A stretch of 64,000 nucleotides of DNA from Lysobacter sp036697405 (GTDB lineage: Bacteria > Pseudomonadota > Gammaproteobacteria > Xanthomonadales > Xanthomonadaceae). The stretch covers positions 1-64,000 of the forward strand of contig NZ_JBAHWA010000006.1 in NCBI RefSeq assembly GCF_036697405.1, read 5' to 3'. A model generated the notes under the pieces. It searched no databases, had not been told where the DNA came from, and worked only from the letters and a program-made list of their open reading frames with translations. How positions within the stretch are numbered: position 1 is the first letter of the stretch; each line of letters begins with the position of its first letter. The position numbers were made by a program, and so were the translations under genes. This document shows positions 44,248 to 54,062 of this stretch, in pieces.

Positions 44248-45333
44248 GTGTCCGTCCCCAGCCGCAAAGTCCTGCATGTCGACATGGACGCGTTCTACGC
44301 GTCGGTCGAACAACGCGACGATCCCGCCCTGCGCGGCGTGCCGGTGGTGGTGGCCTGGCGTGGCGCGCGTTCGGTGGTGTGCGCGGCCAGCTACGAGGCG
44401 CGCAAGTTCGGCGTGCGCTCGGCGATGCCGGCGGTGCGCGCCGAGCGCCTGTGCCCGCACGCGATCTTCGTGCCACCGGATTTCGTGCGCTACAAGGCGG
44501 TCTCGCGGCAGGTGCGCGAGATCTTCGCCCGCCACACCGATCTGATCGAACCGCTGTCGCTGGACGAGGCCTACCTCGACGTCACCACGACCAAGACCGG
44601 GCTGCCCTCGGCCACCGCCACCGCCGAGGCGATCCGCGCCGCGATCCGCGAGGAAACCCGGCTGACCGCGTCGGCGGGCGTGGCACCGAACAAGTTCCTG
44701 GCCAAGATCGCCTCCGACTGGCGCAAGCCCGATGGGCTGTTCGTGATCCGCCCGCACCAGGTCCAGGCCTTTCTCGAGCCGCTGCCGGTGGGCCGCCTGC
44801 CCGGCGTGGGCAAAGTGATGGAAGCCAAGCTCGCCGAGTTGGGCGTGAGCGTGGTCGCCGACCTGCGCGCGCTGGGCGCGCTGGCGCTGGAGCAGCGCTT
44901 CGGCCGTTGGGGCCGGCGCCTGCACGAGCTGTCGCTAGGCCTCGACGAGCGCGCGGTCGAGCCGGAGCGGCCGACCCTGCAGATCTCCGCCGAGGACACC
45001 TTCGCCGAGGATCTGCGCCTGGACGAGCTGGAGCCGCATATCCGTCGCCTGGCCGGCAAGACCTGGGCCAGCTACCAGCGCGAACCCGGACGGCTCGCGC
45101 GCACGGTGGTGCTGAAGCTCAAGACCGCCGATTTCCGCACCCTCACCCGCAGCCTGACCCAGCCGGCGCCGCCGGCCAGCGAGCAGGAGCTGGCCGACAT
45201 CGCCTGCGCGCTGCGCGCGCGCGTGGAGCATCCGGCCGACACCCTGTACCGTCTGGTCGGCGTGGGCTTGTCGGGGTTTGTCGACGAGGACGGTTACGTC
45301 GCGCAGTCGGATTTGTTCGCCATCGGAGAGTGA
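44248..45333 (+). CDS. dinB: DNA polymerase IV
   Basis: 361 residues, GTG start. Y-family translesion polymerase. Catalytic acidic motifs are VLHVDMDAFYASVE (Asp8, Asp10 region) and LSLDEAYLD. Little-finger and thumb parts include RLPGVGKVMEAKLAELGV (helix-hairpin-helix). The ending is QSDLFAIGE rather than the clamp-binding motif QLxLxF seen in E. coli; QSDLF may serve. Length fits. The repeat array and gap follow directly. Confidence 0.95.
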   Translation: MSVPSRKVLHVDMDAFYASVEQRDDPALRGVPVVVAWRGARSVVCAASYEARKFGVRSAMPAVRAERLCPHAIFVPPDFVRYKAVSRQVREIFARHTDLIEPLSLDEAYLDVTTTKTGLPSATATAEAIRAAIREETRLTASAGVAPNKFLAKIASDWRKPDGLFVIRPHQVQAFLEPLPVGRLPGVGKVMEAKLAELGVSVVADLRALGALALEQRFGRWGRRLHELSLGLDERAVEPERPTLQISAEDTFAEDLRLDELEPHIRRLAGKTWASYQREPGRLARTVVLKLKTADFRTLTRSLTQPAPPASEQELADIACALRARVEHPADTLYRLVGVGLSGFVDEDGYVAQSDLFAIGE

Positions 45334-45865
45334 GGCGCGCGTTCGAGCAGCCGGTGGCGCGGCGGCGAGGTCACGCCGCGATTCCGAGTTTGCGCGCACG
45401 ATGCGGTGCGCCCGCGGCTTACCGCATCCTACGGCTTCGTTTTGGATCAACGCCCCGTGCGCCACCACGCCGAAGTCGCCGGCGGCGCGTGCAGGTTCAC
45501 CGGCTTACCGCGTCCTGNNNNNNNNNNNNNNNNNNNNNNNNNNNNNNNNNNNNNNNNNNNNNNNNNNNNNNNNNNNNNNNNNNNNNNNNNNNNNNNNNNN
45601 NNNNNNNNNNNNNNNNNCATCGGGCTACGGCGAATGATGCGGTGCGCCTGCGGCTTACCGCATCCTACGGCTTCGCTTTGGATCAACGCCCCGTGCGCCA
45701 CCACGCCGAAGTCGCCGGCGGCGCGTGCAGGTTCACCGGCTTACCGCGTCCTGCGAGTTTCGACGCGGCCGTAGGATGCGGTGAAACCGCATCATCGCGA
45801 CATCGGGCTACGGCGAATGATGCGGTGCGCCTGCGGCTTACCGCATCCTACGGCTTCGCTTTGGA
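45334..45865. repeat. Tandem copies of the end of the MBL gene, with assembly gap
   Basis: 532 bases between the dinB stop and the metallo-beta-lactamase stop. A unit of about 117 bases is present at 45401-45517 and 45637-45753, and again from 45820 into the gene (to about 45923). Each unit begins GATGCGGTGCGC and continues through a copy of the last roughly 58 coding bases of the gene. Copies 2 and 3 are 183 bases apart. 45518-45617 are 100 N, so the true copy number is unknown. Confidence 0.85.
45518..45617. other. Assembly gap (100 N)
   Basis: Exactly 100 undetermined bases inside the tandem repeat, the usual size for a scaffold gap of unknown length. Confidence 0.99.
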
Positions 45866-47014
45866 TCAACGCCCCGTACGCCACCACGCCGAGGTCGCCG
45901 GCGGTGCGTGCAGGTTCACCGGCGTGCCCATCACCGGGGTCAGGGTTTCCACGCCGGCTTCGCGCGCCAGGGCGGTGATGCGCTCCATCGGATCGGTCCA
46001 GGCGTGCATGGCCAGGTCGAAGGTGCCGTTGTGGATTGGCAGCAGGCGTTGGCCGCGCAGGTCCAGATGCGCCTGCAGGGTCTGCTCGGGCAGCATGTGC
46101 ACGCCCGCCCACTGCGGGTTGTAGGCACCGCATTCCAGCAGGGTCAGGTCGAAGGGGCCGTACTTCTCGCCGATCGCCTTGAAGCCGTCGAAGTAGCCGG
46201 TGTCGCCGCTGAAGTACAGGTTCAGGCGCGAGCTGCGGATCACCCACGAGGTCCACAGAGTCGGGTTGTCGGCGAACATCGCGCGCCCGGAGAAATGCTG
46301 CGAAGGCGTGGCGACGAAGCGCACGCCGTCGATGCGGGTCGACTGCCACCAATCCAGCTGCTGCACCTTGGCCGCGTCCACGCCCCACTCGATCAGCAGG
46401 TCGCCCACGCCCAGCGGCGCCAGGAAGTGTTCGGTCTTGGCCGCCAGTTCCAGCACCGCGGCCTTGTCGAGGTGGTCGTAGTGGTCGTGCGACAGGATCA
46501 CGCCCTTGATCGGCGGCAGCTGCGCGATCGTCATCGGCGGCGCGTGGAAGCGCTTGGGACCGGCCCACTGCACCGGCGAGGCGCGTTCGGAGAACACCGG
46601 GTCGGTGAGCCAGAACGCGCCGTCGAGCTTGAGCAGCACGGTGGAGTGGCCGAATCGCACCAGGCTGCCGTCGGGCGCGGCCAGCAATTGCTCGCGCGTG
46701 AGCGCCGCCACCGGCGGCGCGGTCGCCGGCACGGTGTCGGCGGGCTTGTCGAAGGCGAAGCGCCAGAGCATGGCCGGCATTTCCCGCCAGCCTACGGTCT
46801 TGGGCGTGACGGGGTTGCGGAAACCGCCGTCGCGGAACTGCGGCGAATCGGGGTAGGCGGTGCTGCGGCAAGCGCTGAGGGAGAGCGTGGTCATGAGGGC
46901 GGTGACTACCAAAAGGGACAGGAGCGCGCGACGCGCGCGGCGCCGCCGGCGCGGGCGCGCCGGGGCGAGGGGGACGGGCAGCTGCGCGCGCGCGCCGGGT
47001 TCGGAATCGGACAT
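45866..47014 (-). CDS. MBL-fold hydrolase (NAPE-PLD/RomA-like) lipoprotein
   Basis: 382 residues. An Arg-rich N-terminal tail is followed by ALLSLLVVTALMTTLSLSAC, a lipoprotein signal with lipobox LSAC. The metallo-beta-lactamase fold has ILSHDHYDHLD (HxHxDH), the later ligands in PSQHFSG and FSGDTGYFDG, and PIHNGTFDLAMH. This set matches the NAPE-hydrolysing phospholipase D / RomA group, which acts on phospholipid-type substrates or modifies the outer membrane. It is the last gene of a three-gene leftward operon (lipoprotein, GNAT, this), starting four bases after the GNAT stop. Its 3' end is copied in the repeat array to its left. Confidence 0.88.
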   Translation of the reverse strand: MSDSEPGARAQLPVPLAPARPRRRRRARRALLSLLVVTALMTTLSLSACRSTAYPDSPQFRDGGFRNPVTPKTVGWREMPAMLWRFAFDKPADTVPATAPPVAALTREQLLAAPDGSLVRFGHSTVLLKLDGAFWLTDPVFSERASPVQWAGPKRFHAPPMTIAQLPPIKGVILSHDHYDHLDKAAVLELAAKTEHFLAPLGVGDLLIEWGVDAAKVQQLDWWQSTRIDGVRFVATPSQHFSGRAMFADNPTLWTSWVIRSSRLNLYFSGDTGYFDGFKAIGEKYGPFDLTLLECGAYNPQWAGVHMLPEQTLQAHLDLRGQRLLPIHNGTFDLAMHAWTDPMERITALAREAGVETLTPVMGTPVNLHAPPATSAWWRTGR

Positions 47015-47018
47015 GGCT

Positions 47019-47570
47019 TCACCCCGCGTCGCCGGCCGGGTTCACCGGCAGCACATAGCGCAAGGCTTCCATGCGCGTCGCGCGCCGGGGCAGGTCCAGC
47101 GCGCGCGCGGCCTCGCTCCAGGCCGGCGCCTGCCACTGCAGATTGAGACAGCCGAAGCGCGCGGCGGCGCCCAGGGCCTGTTCGAACAGCAGGGCTTCGA
47201 TCCCGCGTTCGCGCCAGGCGGCGCGCACGTACAGGCCTTCCAGGCACAGGTGGTAGGCGCGCTCCAGCAGGGAGAAGCCGACCGTGGCGCTGGCATAGGC
47301 GACCGCCTCGCCGTCTACGCAGGCGATCCAGGCCCAGGCCCGCAGCGGCGGTTCGAACAGGGCCTCGCGCAGCTCCAGCAGGCTGTCGCGTGCGTGGCCG
47401 TAGGGCCGGCGTTCGAATACCGTCAGCTCCGCATGCTCGCTGCACAGGCGCAACAGCGCGGGCAGGTCTTCGGGGCGCACGCCACGAACCTGCGGGCCCG
47501 CCGGCGCGGCCGTCGTCGGTCGCTGCGCGAGGTCGCGCATCACGCTCATCAGGGGAGAGACCAGGCTCAT
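47019..47570 (-). CDS. GNAT family acetyltransferase
   Basis: 183 residues from the ATG at 47570, which overlaps the upstream lipoprotein stop by four bases (ATGA). Acetyl-CoA-binding motif LYVRAAWRERGIEALLFEQA and the preceding strand AWIACVDGEAVAYASATVGF identify the GNAT fold. VRGVRPEDLPALLRLCSEHA is the usual first helix. Substrate unknown. Middle gene of the operon divergent from the PmrA-like regulator. Confidence 0.87.
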   Translation of the reverse strand: MSLVSPLMSVMRDLAQRPTTAAPAGPQVRGVRPEDLPALLRLCSEHAELTVFERRPYGHARDSLLELREALFEPPLRAWAWIACVDGEAVAYASATVGFSLLERAYHLCLEGLYVRAAWRERGIEALLFEQALGAAARFGCLNLQWQAPAWSEAARALDLPRRATRMEALRYVLPVNPAGDAG

Positions 47571-47917
47571 ACTTCGGCCCCCAGATCGATGGCCTGGCTG
47601 TCCGCGCCCGCGCAGCGGCGGGTCTCGCGGCTGGCGCGGATCCGCTGCAGGCGCAGCTCGGCGTCCGATTGCGCCGAACGGGCCGAGGCGTAGCGCACGC
47701 CCACCGCGATCGGCAGCACCGCCTTCCAGGCGTCGCTGCGCGCGCGCAGGGCGGCGTCGCGGCTGCGCTCGCTCAGGGCCTGTTCCTGGGCCAGGGCCTC
47801 GCAGTCCAGCTCGGCGATCGCGGTCAGCGGGGTCTGGCTGCGCGGGATGGAGGCGCAACCTACGAGCAGCGCCGGGGTTACGATCAGGGTCAAAACGGGA
47901 TGTGACGATGCGTGCAT
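47567..47917 (-). CDS. Small lipoprotein, unknown
   Basis: 116 residues. MHASSHPVLTLIVTPALLVGCAS is a lipoprotein signal (lipobox LVGC). The mature part is helical with many Ala/Arg/Glu (EALAQEQALSERSRDAALRA, AELRLQRIRASRETRRC). First gene of the leftward operon, overlapping the GNAT gene by four bases. Two PmrA-type boxes lie 63-131 bases upstream. Not recognised. Confidence 0.75.
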   Translation of the reverse strand: MHASSHPVLTLIVTPALLVGCASIPRSQTPLTAIAELDCEALAQEQALSERSRDAALRARSDAWKAVLPIAVGVRYASARSAQSDAELRLQRIRASRETRRCAGADSQAIDLGAEV

Positions 47918-47979
47918 GGCGATCTCCGTTCGGTACGACCCGTGGGGTGGGCCGGCGAGGAGGATGCTGCGCGCGCGCT

Positions 47980-47996
47980 TTTAAGAAGTTTTTAAG
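47980..47996. promoter_or_regulatory. PmrA-type box 1
   Basis: TTTAAG-AAGTT-TTTAAG: two direct hexamers with a 5-base spacer, matching the half-site pattern (C/T)TTAA(T/G)-N5-(C/T)TTAA(T/G) of the PmrA box. It lies nearer the lipoprotein-GNAT-MBL operon. Confidence 0.65.
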
Positions 47997-48031
47997 TGCG
48001 CTAAAGCCGGGCTGAACGCGCCGCGCACGGC

Positions 48032-48048
48032 TTTAAGAACTTCTTAAT
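48032..48048. promoter_or_regulatory. PmrA-type box 2
   Basis: TTTAAG-AACTT-CTTAAT, the same hexamer-N5-hexamer pattern as box 1, 74 bases before the response regulator start. Suggests autoregulation. Confidence 0.7.
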
Positions 48049-48121
48049 CGCCACATTGCACGATAGGTTCCGCCGAATCGCCCGCTGTCCCGCGCCCCCT
48101 TTCCTGCCCACGGTTGCCGTC

Positions 48122-48783
<662 letters not shown>

Positions 48784-48787
<4 letters not shown>

Positions 48788-50163
48788 GGACGCGGTCGCT
48801 GCGCTGGCGCCTGACCTGGGTGCTGCTGAAGGCGGTGATGGTGGCCTGGCTGGTCTGGATGGGCTGCCAGGTCTGGCAGCAGCGCATGGAGCGTACCGGC
48901 CTGTGGGACGCCTCGCTGCGCGACATCGCCGCGCAGGTGCTGGGCTCGATGCCCGATGGCCTGGAGAACCTCCCGGCGCGCGCGCGTACCTCCAAGCCCA
49001 ACGGCGCGCGCGATTGGAAGATGAGCTTCCAGGTCTGGGTCGACGGCCGCAACGTGGTGTATTCGCCGGCCGCGCCGTTGGAGCCGCTGAAGCCGGGCTT
49101 CGCCGAGGGTTTCGCCACGCGCGTGATCGACGGCGAGCGCTGGCGCGTGTACAGCCTCACCGATTCGCAGCGCGGCATCACCGTCCAGGTCGGCCGCTCC
49201 AAGTACCAGATCGTCAACGAGATGCGCGGCTGGATCGCCTGGAGCGTGCTCGCGGCGGCGCTGATCTTCGTGCTGTTCGGCATCGCCGTGTGGGGCGTGA
49301 TCGGGCGCTCGCTGCGGCCGCTGACCGCGCTGCGCAACACCCTGCTGCAGCGCAAGCCGCTGGATCTCACCCCGCTGGCCGCGCCCGGCCTGCCCAGCGA
49401 GTTCCGGCCGCTGGTGGACGCCTTCAACGCCCAGCTCGAGCGCGTCGACGCCGCGGTCCAGCACGAGCGCCGGTTCATCGCCGACGCCGCTCACGAGCTG
49501 CGCACGCCGCTGGCGGTGCTGACCGCGCACGCCGACCTGGCCCTGCGCGCCGACACCATCGAAGAGAAGAACGCCGCGCTGCAGCGCCTCAGCGCGGGCG
49601 TGCAACGCAGCGCGCGCCTGTCCGAACAGCTGCTGGATCTGGCCCGCCTGGACGCCGGCGTCGACCCGCCGCCGCTGCTGCCGGTGTCGCTGTCGGAGCT
49701 GGTGGTGCTGGTGGTGCGCGATTTCGAAACCCTGGCCCGCGACCGCCGCCAGCGCGTCAGCCTGCAGTCCGAGCCCTGCACCATCCTCGGCGACGTCGAC
49801 CAGCTCGGCATCCTGCTGCGCAACCTGATCGACAACGCGGTGCGCTATGCGGGCATGGACGGCCAGGTCGCGGTGTCCTGCCTGCACGCGGTCCGCGACG
49901 GCGTGAACGGGGTCGAGCTGCGCGTCTCCGACAACGGCCCCGGCGTACCCGTGGCCGATCGCGGCCGCATCTTCGACCGCTTCTTCCGCGTGCCCGGCCA
50001 GTCCGAGCCCGGACGCGCCGACCGCGGCAGCGGCATCGGCCTGTCGCTGGTCGCACGCATCGCCCAGATCCACGACGCCCGCATCGAGCCCTGCGACGGT
50101 ATCGAGGGACGCGGCTTCTGCATCGCGGTGTTCTTCCCGTGCGCGCCCGACCCGGCGAGCTGA
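48784..50163 (+). CDS. Sensor histidine kinase (PmrB/QseC-like)
   Basis: 459 residues. Two membrane helices (about 12-30 and 150-172) flank a periplasmic sensor of about 120 residues (WMSFQVWVDGRNVVYSPAAP-type region). HAMP, then HisKA with phospho-His at about 237 (ADAAHELRTPLAVLTAHADL). The ATPase has NLIDNAVRYAG, DNGPGVP and GSGIGLSLVARI. It pairs with the preceding regulator by an ATGA overlap. In related systems the sensor detects Fe3+, low pH or cationic peptides; the signal here is not shown by sequence. Confidence 0.94.
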
Positions 50164-50249
50164 AATCGCAAGCCAGGCTACTGACAGCAGGCTGGCAGCA
50201 GCCCGGGCGCAGTCTGTACCGGTGCGATCGGCACGGACGGGGCGCCAGC

Positions 50250-50849
50250 ATGGACCGGCAACGACGACGAATCCTGCAATGGGGCCTGGCCGCCCAGGCG
50301 GCGGCGATCGCCGCCACCCTGCCCGCGACCGCGTTGGCGCACGCCGCCTCCCCTCCAGCGACAGGACGCTCCGCCATGCCCGAACACGACGGCCGCCACG
50401 ATTTCGACTTCTACCATGGCCGCTGGCAGGTCAAGAACCGCCGCCTCAAGGAACGCCTGGCCGGCAGCGACGACTGGATCGAGTTCGACGCCATCGACGA
50501 ATGCAAGCCGGTGCTCGGCGGCATCGGCAGCATGGACCGCTACACCACCGACTGGGGCGGCGGCATCGTCGGCATGGCCCTGCGCCTGTACCGGCCGCAG
50601 ACCCGGCAGTGGTACGTGTACTGGGCCAGCGACCGCGACGGCGTGCTCGAACCGCCGCTGATCGGCGCCTTCCGCGACGGCGTCGGCGTGTTCGAAGGCC
50701 AGGAGGCGCACCAGGGCCGGATGCTGCCCTCGCGCGCGGTCTGGTCGGAGATCACCGAACGCAGCCTGCGCTGGGAACAGGCGCTGTCGCCCGACGGCGG
50801 CCAGACCTGGGAGACCAACTGGGTGATGCACATGACCCGCCTGGCCTGA
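50250..50849 (+). CDS. Exported DUF1579-like protein
   Basis: 199 residues. The start MDRQRRRILQWGLAAQAAAI..ALAHA resembles a Tat signal (Arg-Arg-Arg followed by a hydrophobic segment). The mature part begins HDGRHDFDFYHGRWQVKNRR and continues with GIVGMALRLYRPQTRQWYVY and WETNWVMHMTRL, a lipocalin-like beta barrel related to DUF1579. The next gene starts with the same domain (NDGRHDFDFFHGRW), so the two are paralogues. Function unknown. Confidence 0.7.
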   Translation: MDRQRRRILQWGLAAQAAAIAATLPATALAHAASPPATGRSAMPEHDGRHDFDFYHGRWQVKNRRLKERLAGSDDWIEFDAIDECKPVLGGIGSMDRYTTDWGGGIVGMALRLYRPQTRQWYVYWASDRDGVLEPPLIGAFRDGVGVFEGQEAHQGRMLPSRAVWSEITERSLRWEQALSPDGGQTWETNWVMHMTRLA

Positions 50850-50916
50850 GCGCCCCAGCATCGAATCCGCACGACTCCGTGAACCCCAAGCGCGCGCCGC
50901 GCGCAGCGAGACAGTC

Positions 50917-52278
50917 ATGAACGACAGCACGCCCGCCAACGACGGCCGCCACGATTTCGACTTCTTCCACGGCCGCTGGTCGATCCGCAACGAACGCCTG
51001 CGCGAACGCCTGGTCGGCTCCACCGACTGGGAAGTGTTCGAGGCCACCCAGGGCTGCGAGCCCATCCTGGGCGGCCTGGGCAACGTCGACGATTTCGTCA
51101 CCGACTGGGGCCGCCCAGGCTCCGGCGAGAAGTTCCTCGGCATGACCCTGCGCCTGTTCAATCCGGAAACCCGGCAGTGGAGCCTGTACTGGGCCGGCAA
51201 CCACGACGGCGTGCTGGAGCCGCCGGTGGTGGGCGCGTTCAAGGACGGCGTCGGCACCTTCGTCGGCGCCGCCGAGCACGAAGGCCGGCTGGTCCTGGCC
51301 AAGTTCACCTGGGACCAGATCAGCGCCAACGCCGCGCATTGGCACCAGGCCTTCTCCGCCGACGGCGGCAAGACCTGGGAAACCAACTGGCACATGTGGA
51401 TGCGCCGCATCGACGAGCACGGCCGCCTGGTCCACGACGACGCGGTGATCGAGCTGCGCCAGTACACGATGAACCCGGGCCGCCGCGACGATCTGATCGG
51501 CCTGTTCGAGCGCGAGTTCATCGAAACCCAGGAAGCGGTCGGCATCCACCTCATCGGCCAGTTCCGCGATCTCGACGACCCCGACCGCTACGTCTGGCTG
51601 CGCGGCTTCCCGGGCATGCGCGAGCGCGCCGCGGCGCTGAACTCGTTCTACTTCGGCCCGGTCTGGCTGCGCCATCGCGAGGCCGCCAACGCGACCTTGC
51701 TGGACAACGACAACGTGCTGCTGCTCAAGCCCGCGCGTCCGGGCTCGGGCTTCCGGCCGGCGCCGGCAGCGCGCGCGCCGGTCGGCGCCAGCCAGTTGCC
51801 CGAAGCGGTCTACGTGGCCGGCATCTGCTCGTTGAACGCGCCGGCCGAGGACGGTTTCGACGAACTGTTCGAGACCGCGTTCGCGCCGCTGCTGCGCGGT
51901 TCCGGTGCCGAGCTGGTCGCGACCTACGTCACCGACCCCAGCGAGAACAGCTTCCCGCGCCTGCCCGTGCGCGAGGGCGAACGGGTGTTCGTGTGGTTCG
52001 CGCGCTACGCCGACGAGGACCACTGGGCGCATGCGACCCGCACGCTGAACCTGGATCCGCGTTGGCGCGACGTGCTGGTGGACGCGATGCTGGGCGACCT
52101 GAGCGCCGCGCCGGTGCTGCTGCGATTGGGCCCGGCCGCGCGCTCGGAACTGGCCGACGTCGACGCACCGCAACAGGCCGCGGCCGCGGCGGTGGCCCGC
52201 GCCATGGCGATGGCCGCGGCGGTCGGCGACCCGCGTCCCGGCCGCGATTCGGACGCGGAACTGGCGTTCGTCTCGTAA
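50917..52278 (+). CDS. DUF1579-like domain fused to NIPSNAP domain
   Basis: 453 residues, cytoplasmic. Residues 1-170 (DGRHDFDFFHGRWSIRNERL to KTWETNWHMWMRRI) match the preceding exported protein. From about 175 a NIPSNAP domain follows: VIELRQYTMNPGRRDDLIGL, then GIHLIGQFRDLDD and YVWLRGFPGM. A further beta-rich domain (about 300-440) has a second NIPSNAP-like half. NIPSNAP proteins are of uncertain function (often linked to stress or lipid binding). The ending is Ala-rich. The YafY-type regulator downstream may control it. Confidence 0.75.
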   Translation: MNDSTPANDGRHDFDFFHGRWSIRNERLRERLVGSTDWEVFEATQGCEPILGGLGNVDDFVTDWGRPGSGEKFLGMTLRLFNPETRQWSLYWAGNHDGVLEPPVVGAFKDGVGTFVGAAEHEGRLVLAKFTWDQISANAAHWHQAFSADGGKTWETNWHMWMRRIDEHGRLVHDDAVIELRQYTMNPGRRDDLIGLFEREFIETQEAVGIHLIGQFRDLDDPDRYVWLRGFPGMRERAAALNSFYFGPVWLRHREAANATLLDNDNVLLLKPARPGSGFRPAPAARAPVGASQLPEAVYVAGICSLNAPAEDGFDELFETAFAPLLRGSGAELVATYVTDPSENSFPRLPVREGERVFVWFARYADEDHWAHATRTLNLDPRWRDVLVDAMLGDLSAAPVLLRLGPAARSELADVDAPQQAAAAAVARAMAMAAAVGDPRPGRDSDAELAFVS

Positions 52279-52696
52279 GGCGCGCGCCGGTTGGCCGGGT
52301 TCGAAGTGCAGGCGTCGAGACTTCGTGTCGCAGCGCTCGATGCTGCGTTTCGAGCGCGCGTGCCGAGTCGCGACGCGGCACGGCACGCTCCCCGTTCCGC
52401 TCCACTGTCGCTGATTCACCTCCGCCGTCTTACATCGCTAGCGTTGCTGCCCCGACCTGCGTCCCTCTCCCGCTTGACCCCCGCTCCCGCTTGCGGGAGC
52501 GGGGCGGGGTGAGGGGAAGTGCGGCGTCGCCGGCGCAAAGACTCTTTGCTCGTCATCCCCATGGAGGCGCGGATCCAGCGACCTCAGCGCCATCCCGCCG
52601 TCCGCCCCGCGAATCACGGTCCACTGCCCACCCCATCGCCATGCTCCGCTCCCCCGCCCGTGTTGAGCCCGGACCCGCGTCGCGGGATCATGCGGC
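52279..52696. repeat. Spacer with hairpin repeats before the YafY regulator
   Basis: 418 bases without a gene. A perfect 12-bp stem (CCCCGCTCCCGC tt GCGGGAGCGGGG) lies at 52479-52504. CGTCATCCCCATGGAGGCGC at 52551 starts a second repeat, like the CGTCATTCCCGCGAA type common in Xanthomonadaceae. Nothing else is seen. Confidence 0.65.
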
Positions 52697-53395
52697 ATGC
52701 GCCGCGCCGACCGACTGTTCCTGCTGATCCATGCCCTGCGCGGACGCCGCCAAGCGATCACCGCCCAGCATCTGGCCAAGACGCTGGCGGTATCGTTGCG
52801 CACGGTCTACCGCGATGTCGCCGACCTGCAGCGCTCCGGCGTGCCGATCGAGGGCGAGGCCGGTGTCGGCTACGTCCTGCGCAAAGGCTCGGACATCCCG
52901 CCGCTGATGTTCAGTCCCGACGAGCTCGAAGCCCTGGTGGTCGGTACGCGCTTCGTGCGCGCCTTCGCCGGCGAGCGTCTGGGCGAAAGCGCGACCGCGG
53001 CGTTGCTCAAGATCGAGGCGGTGCTGCCGCCGGAGCTCAAGGATCGCAGCCGTCGCACCCGCATCTTCGCGCCTCAGCTCAGCGGCCGGATCGAGGCCAG
53101 CGGCCTGATCGACGCCCTGCATGGCGCGATCTCCGACCTGCGCGTGCTGCGCCTGCTGTACCGCGACGGCGAGGCCCGCGCCAGCCAGCGCGAGGTCGAG
53201 CCGCTGTGCCTGTCGTTCTGGGGCGGCAGCTGGACCCTGGGGGCGTGGTGCCGCCTGCGCGGCGACTTCCGCAACTTCCGTCCCGACCGCATCGTCGAGT
53301 ACGCGTCCACCGGCGAAACCTTCGGCGACAGCCGCGAGCGCGGCCTGGACGCCTACCTGCGTTCGGTCGGCGCCAATCCCGCCGACGCCCGCTGA
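52697..53395 (+). CDS. YafY family regulator (HTH_11 + WYL)
   Basis: 232 residues. N-terminal helix-turn-helix of HTH_11 type (ADRLFLLIHALRGRRQAITA, SLRTVYRDVADLQRSGVPIE, GVGYVLRK). The central and C-terminal part is the WYL effector-binding domain (LRVLRLLYRDGEARASQREV, LSFWGGSWTLGAWCRLRGDFRN). YafY-type proteins often repress an adjacent gene and sense an unknown ligand; the preceding DUF1579/NIPSNAP genes are candidates. Confidence 0.9.
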   Translation: MRRADRLFLLIHALRGRRQAITAQHLAKTLAVSLRTVYRDVADLQRSGVPIEGEAGVGYVLRKGSDIPPLMFSPDELEALVVGTRFVRAFAGERLGESATAALLKIEAVLPPELKDRSRRTRIFAPQLSGRIEASGLIDALHGAISDLRVLRLLYRDGEARASQREVEPLCLSFWGGSWTLGAWCRLRGDFRNFRPDRIVEYASTGETFGDSRERGLDAYLRSVGANPADAR

Positions 53396-53675
53396 AGCGC
53401 GTCGCGATGCGGCGCTCGGCGCCCGCCGCCGGTCCGGCGCGGGCGCATTCGGGCCGTATCGGCGGTGCCCGGCTCGCCGTCGCGCGCGCCCGTCCTGGCC
53501 CGATTTGGCTCCGTTTCGCGCCCGCATCGGCGACCGCTCGGGCGCGACGATGAAAAAAAAGCGCTTTTTCCGCCATTCGGCGCTTGGCGCGGCCGCCATG
53601 TTGTCCTACATTCCGCCTTGCCGAAGGGGTTTCCTGGCAAACCATCCATTCATCGAGCATCACCGGGACAAATAA

Positions 53676-54062
53676 ATGGCGACGAAGAAGAAAGTTGTTG
53701 CGAAGAAGAAGGCGGCTCCGAAGGCTGCCGCCAAGCCGGCCGCGCCGAAGCCGATCAAGGAAGCGCTGAGCAAGTCGGGCCTGGTCGCCCACCTGGCCGA
53801 AACCACCGGCGTGGTGGCCAAGGACATCCGCTCGGTGCTGTCGGCGCTTGAAGGCGCCGTGCACGCTTCGATCAGCAAGAAGGGCGCGGGTGCGTTCACC
53901 CTGCCGGGCCTGCTGAAGATCACCGCCGTCAACGTGCCGGCCAAGCCGAAGCGCAAGGGCATCAACCCCTTCACCAAGGAAGAGCAGTGGTTCGCTGCCA
54001 AGCCGGCTTCGGTTAAGGTCAAGGTGCGTCCGCTCAAGAAGCTCAAGGACGCCGCGGCCTGA
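53676..54062 (+). CDS. HU-like histone family DNA-binding protein
   Basis: 128 residues. A Lys/Ala/Pro-rich tail of about 25 residues (MATKKKVVAKKKAAPKAAAK) precedes the HU/IHF fold: SKSGLVAHLAETTGVVAKDI, then LEGAVHASISKKGAGAFTLP and GINPFTKEEQWFAAKPASVK. The protein bends or coats DNA in the nucleoid. Such Lys-tailed HU proteins are found in Xanthomonadaceae. It is followed by tandem intergenic repeats. Confidence 0.85.
   Translation: MATKKKVVAKKKAAPKAAAKPAAPKPIKEALSKSGLVAHLAETTGVVAKDIRSVLSALEGAVHASISKKGAGAFTLPGLLKITAVNVPAKPKRKGINPFTKEEQWFAAKPASVKVKVRPLKKLKDAAA

Noticed and set aside
45397..45921. CRISPR array at the tandem repeats
   Set aside because: Units are long (about 117 bases), carry coding-gene fragments and lack unique spacers of regular size.
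44007..46124. 705-residue rightward frame crossing the N gap
   Set aside because: It runs through dinB in another frame, the repeat array and the gap; not a gene.
53556..53569. AAAAAGCGCTTTTT as a terminator after the YafY gene
   Set aside because: The palindrome has only four GC pairs in its core and lies 160 bases past the stop; too weak to call.
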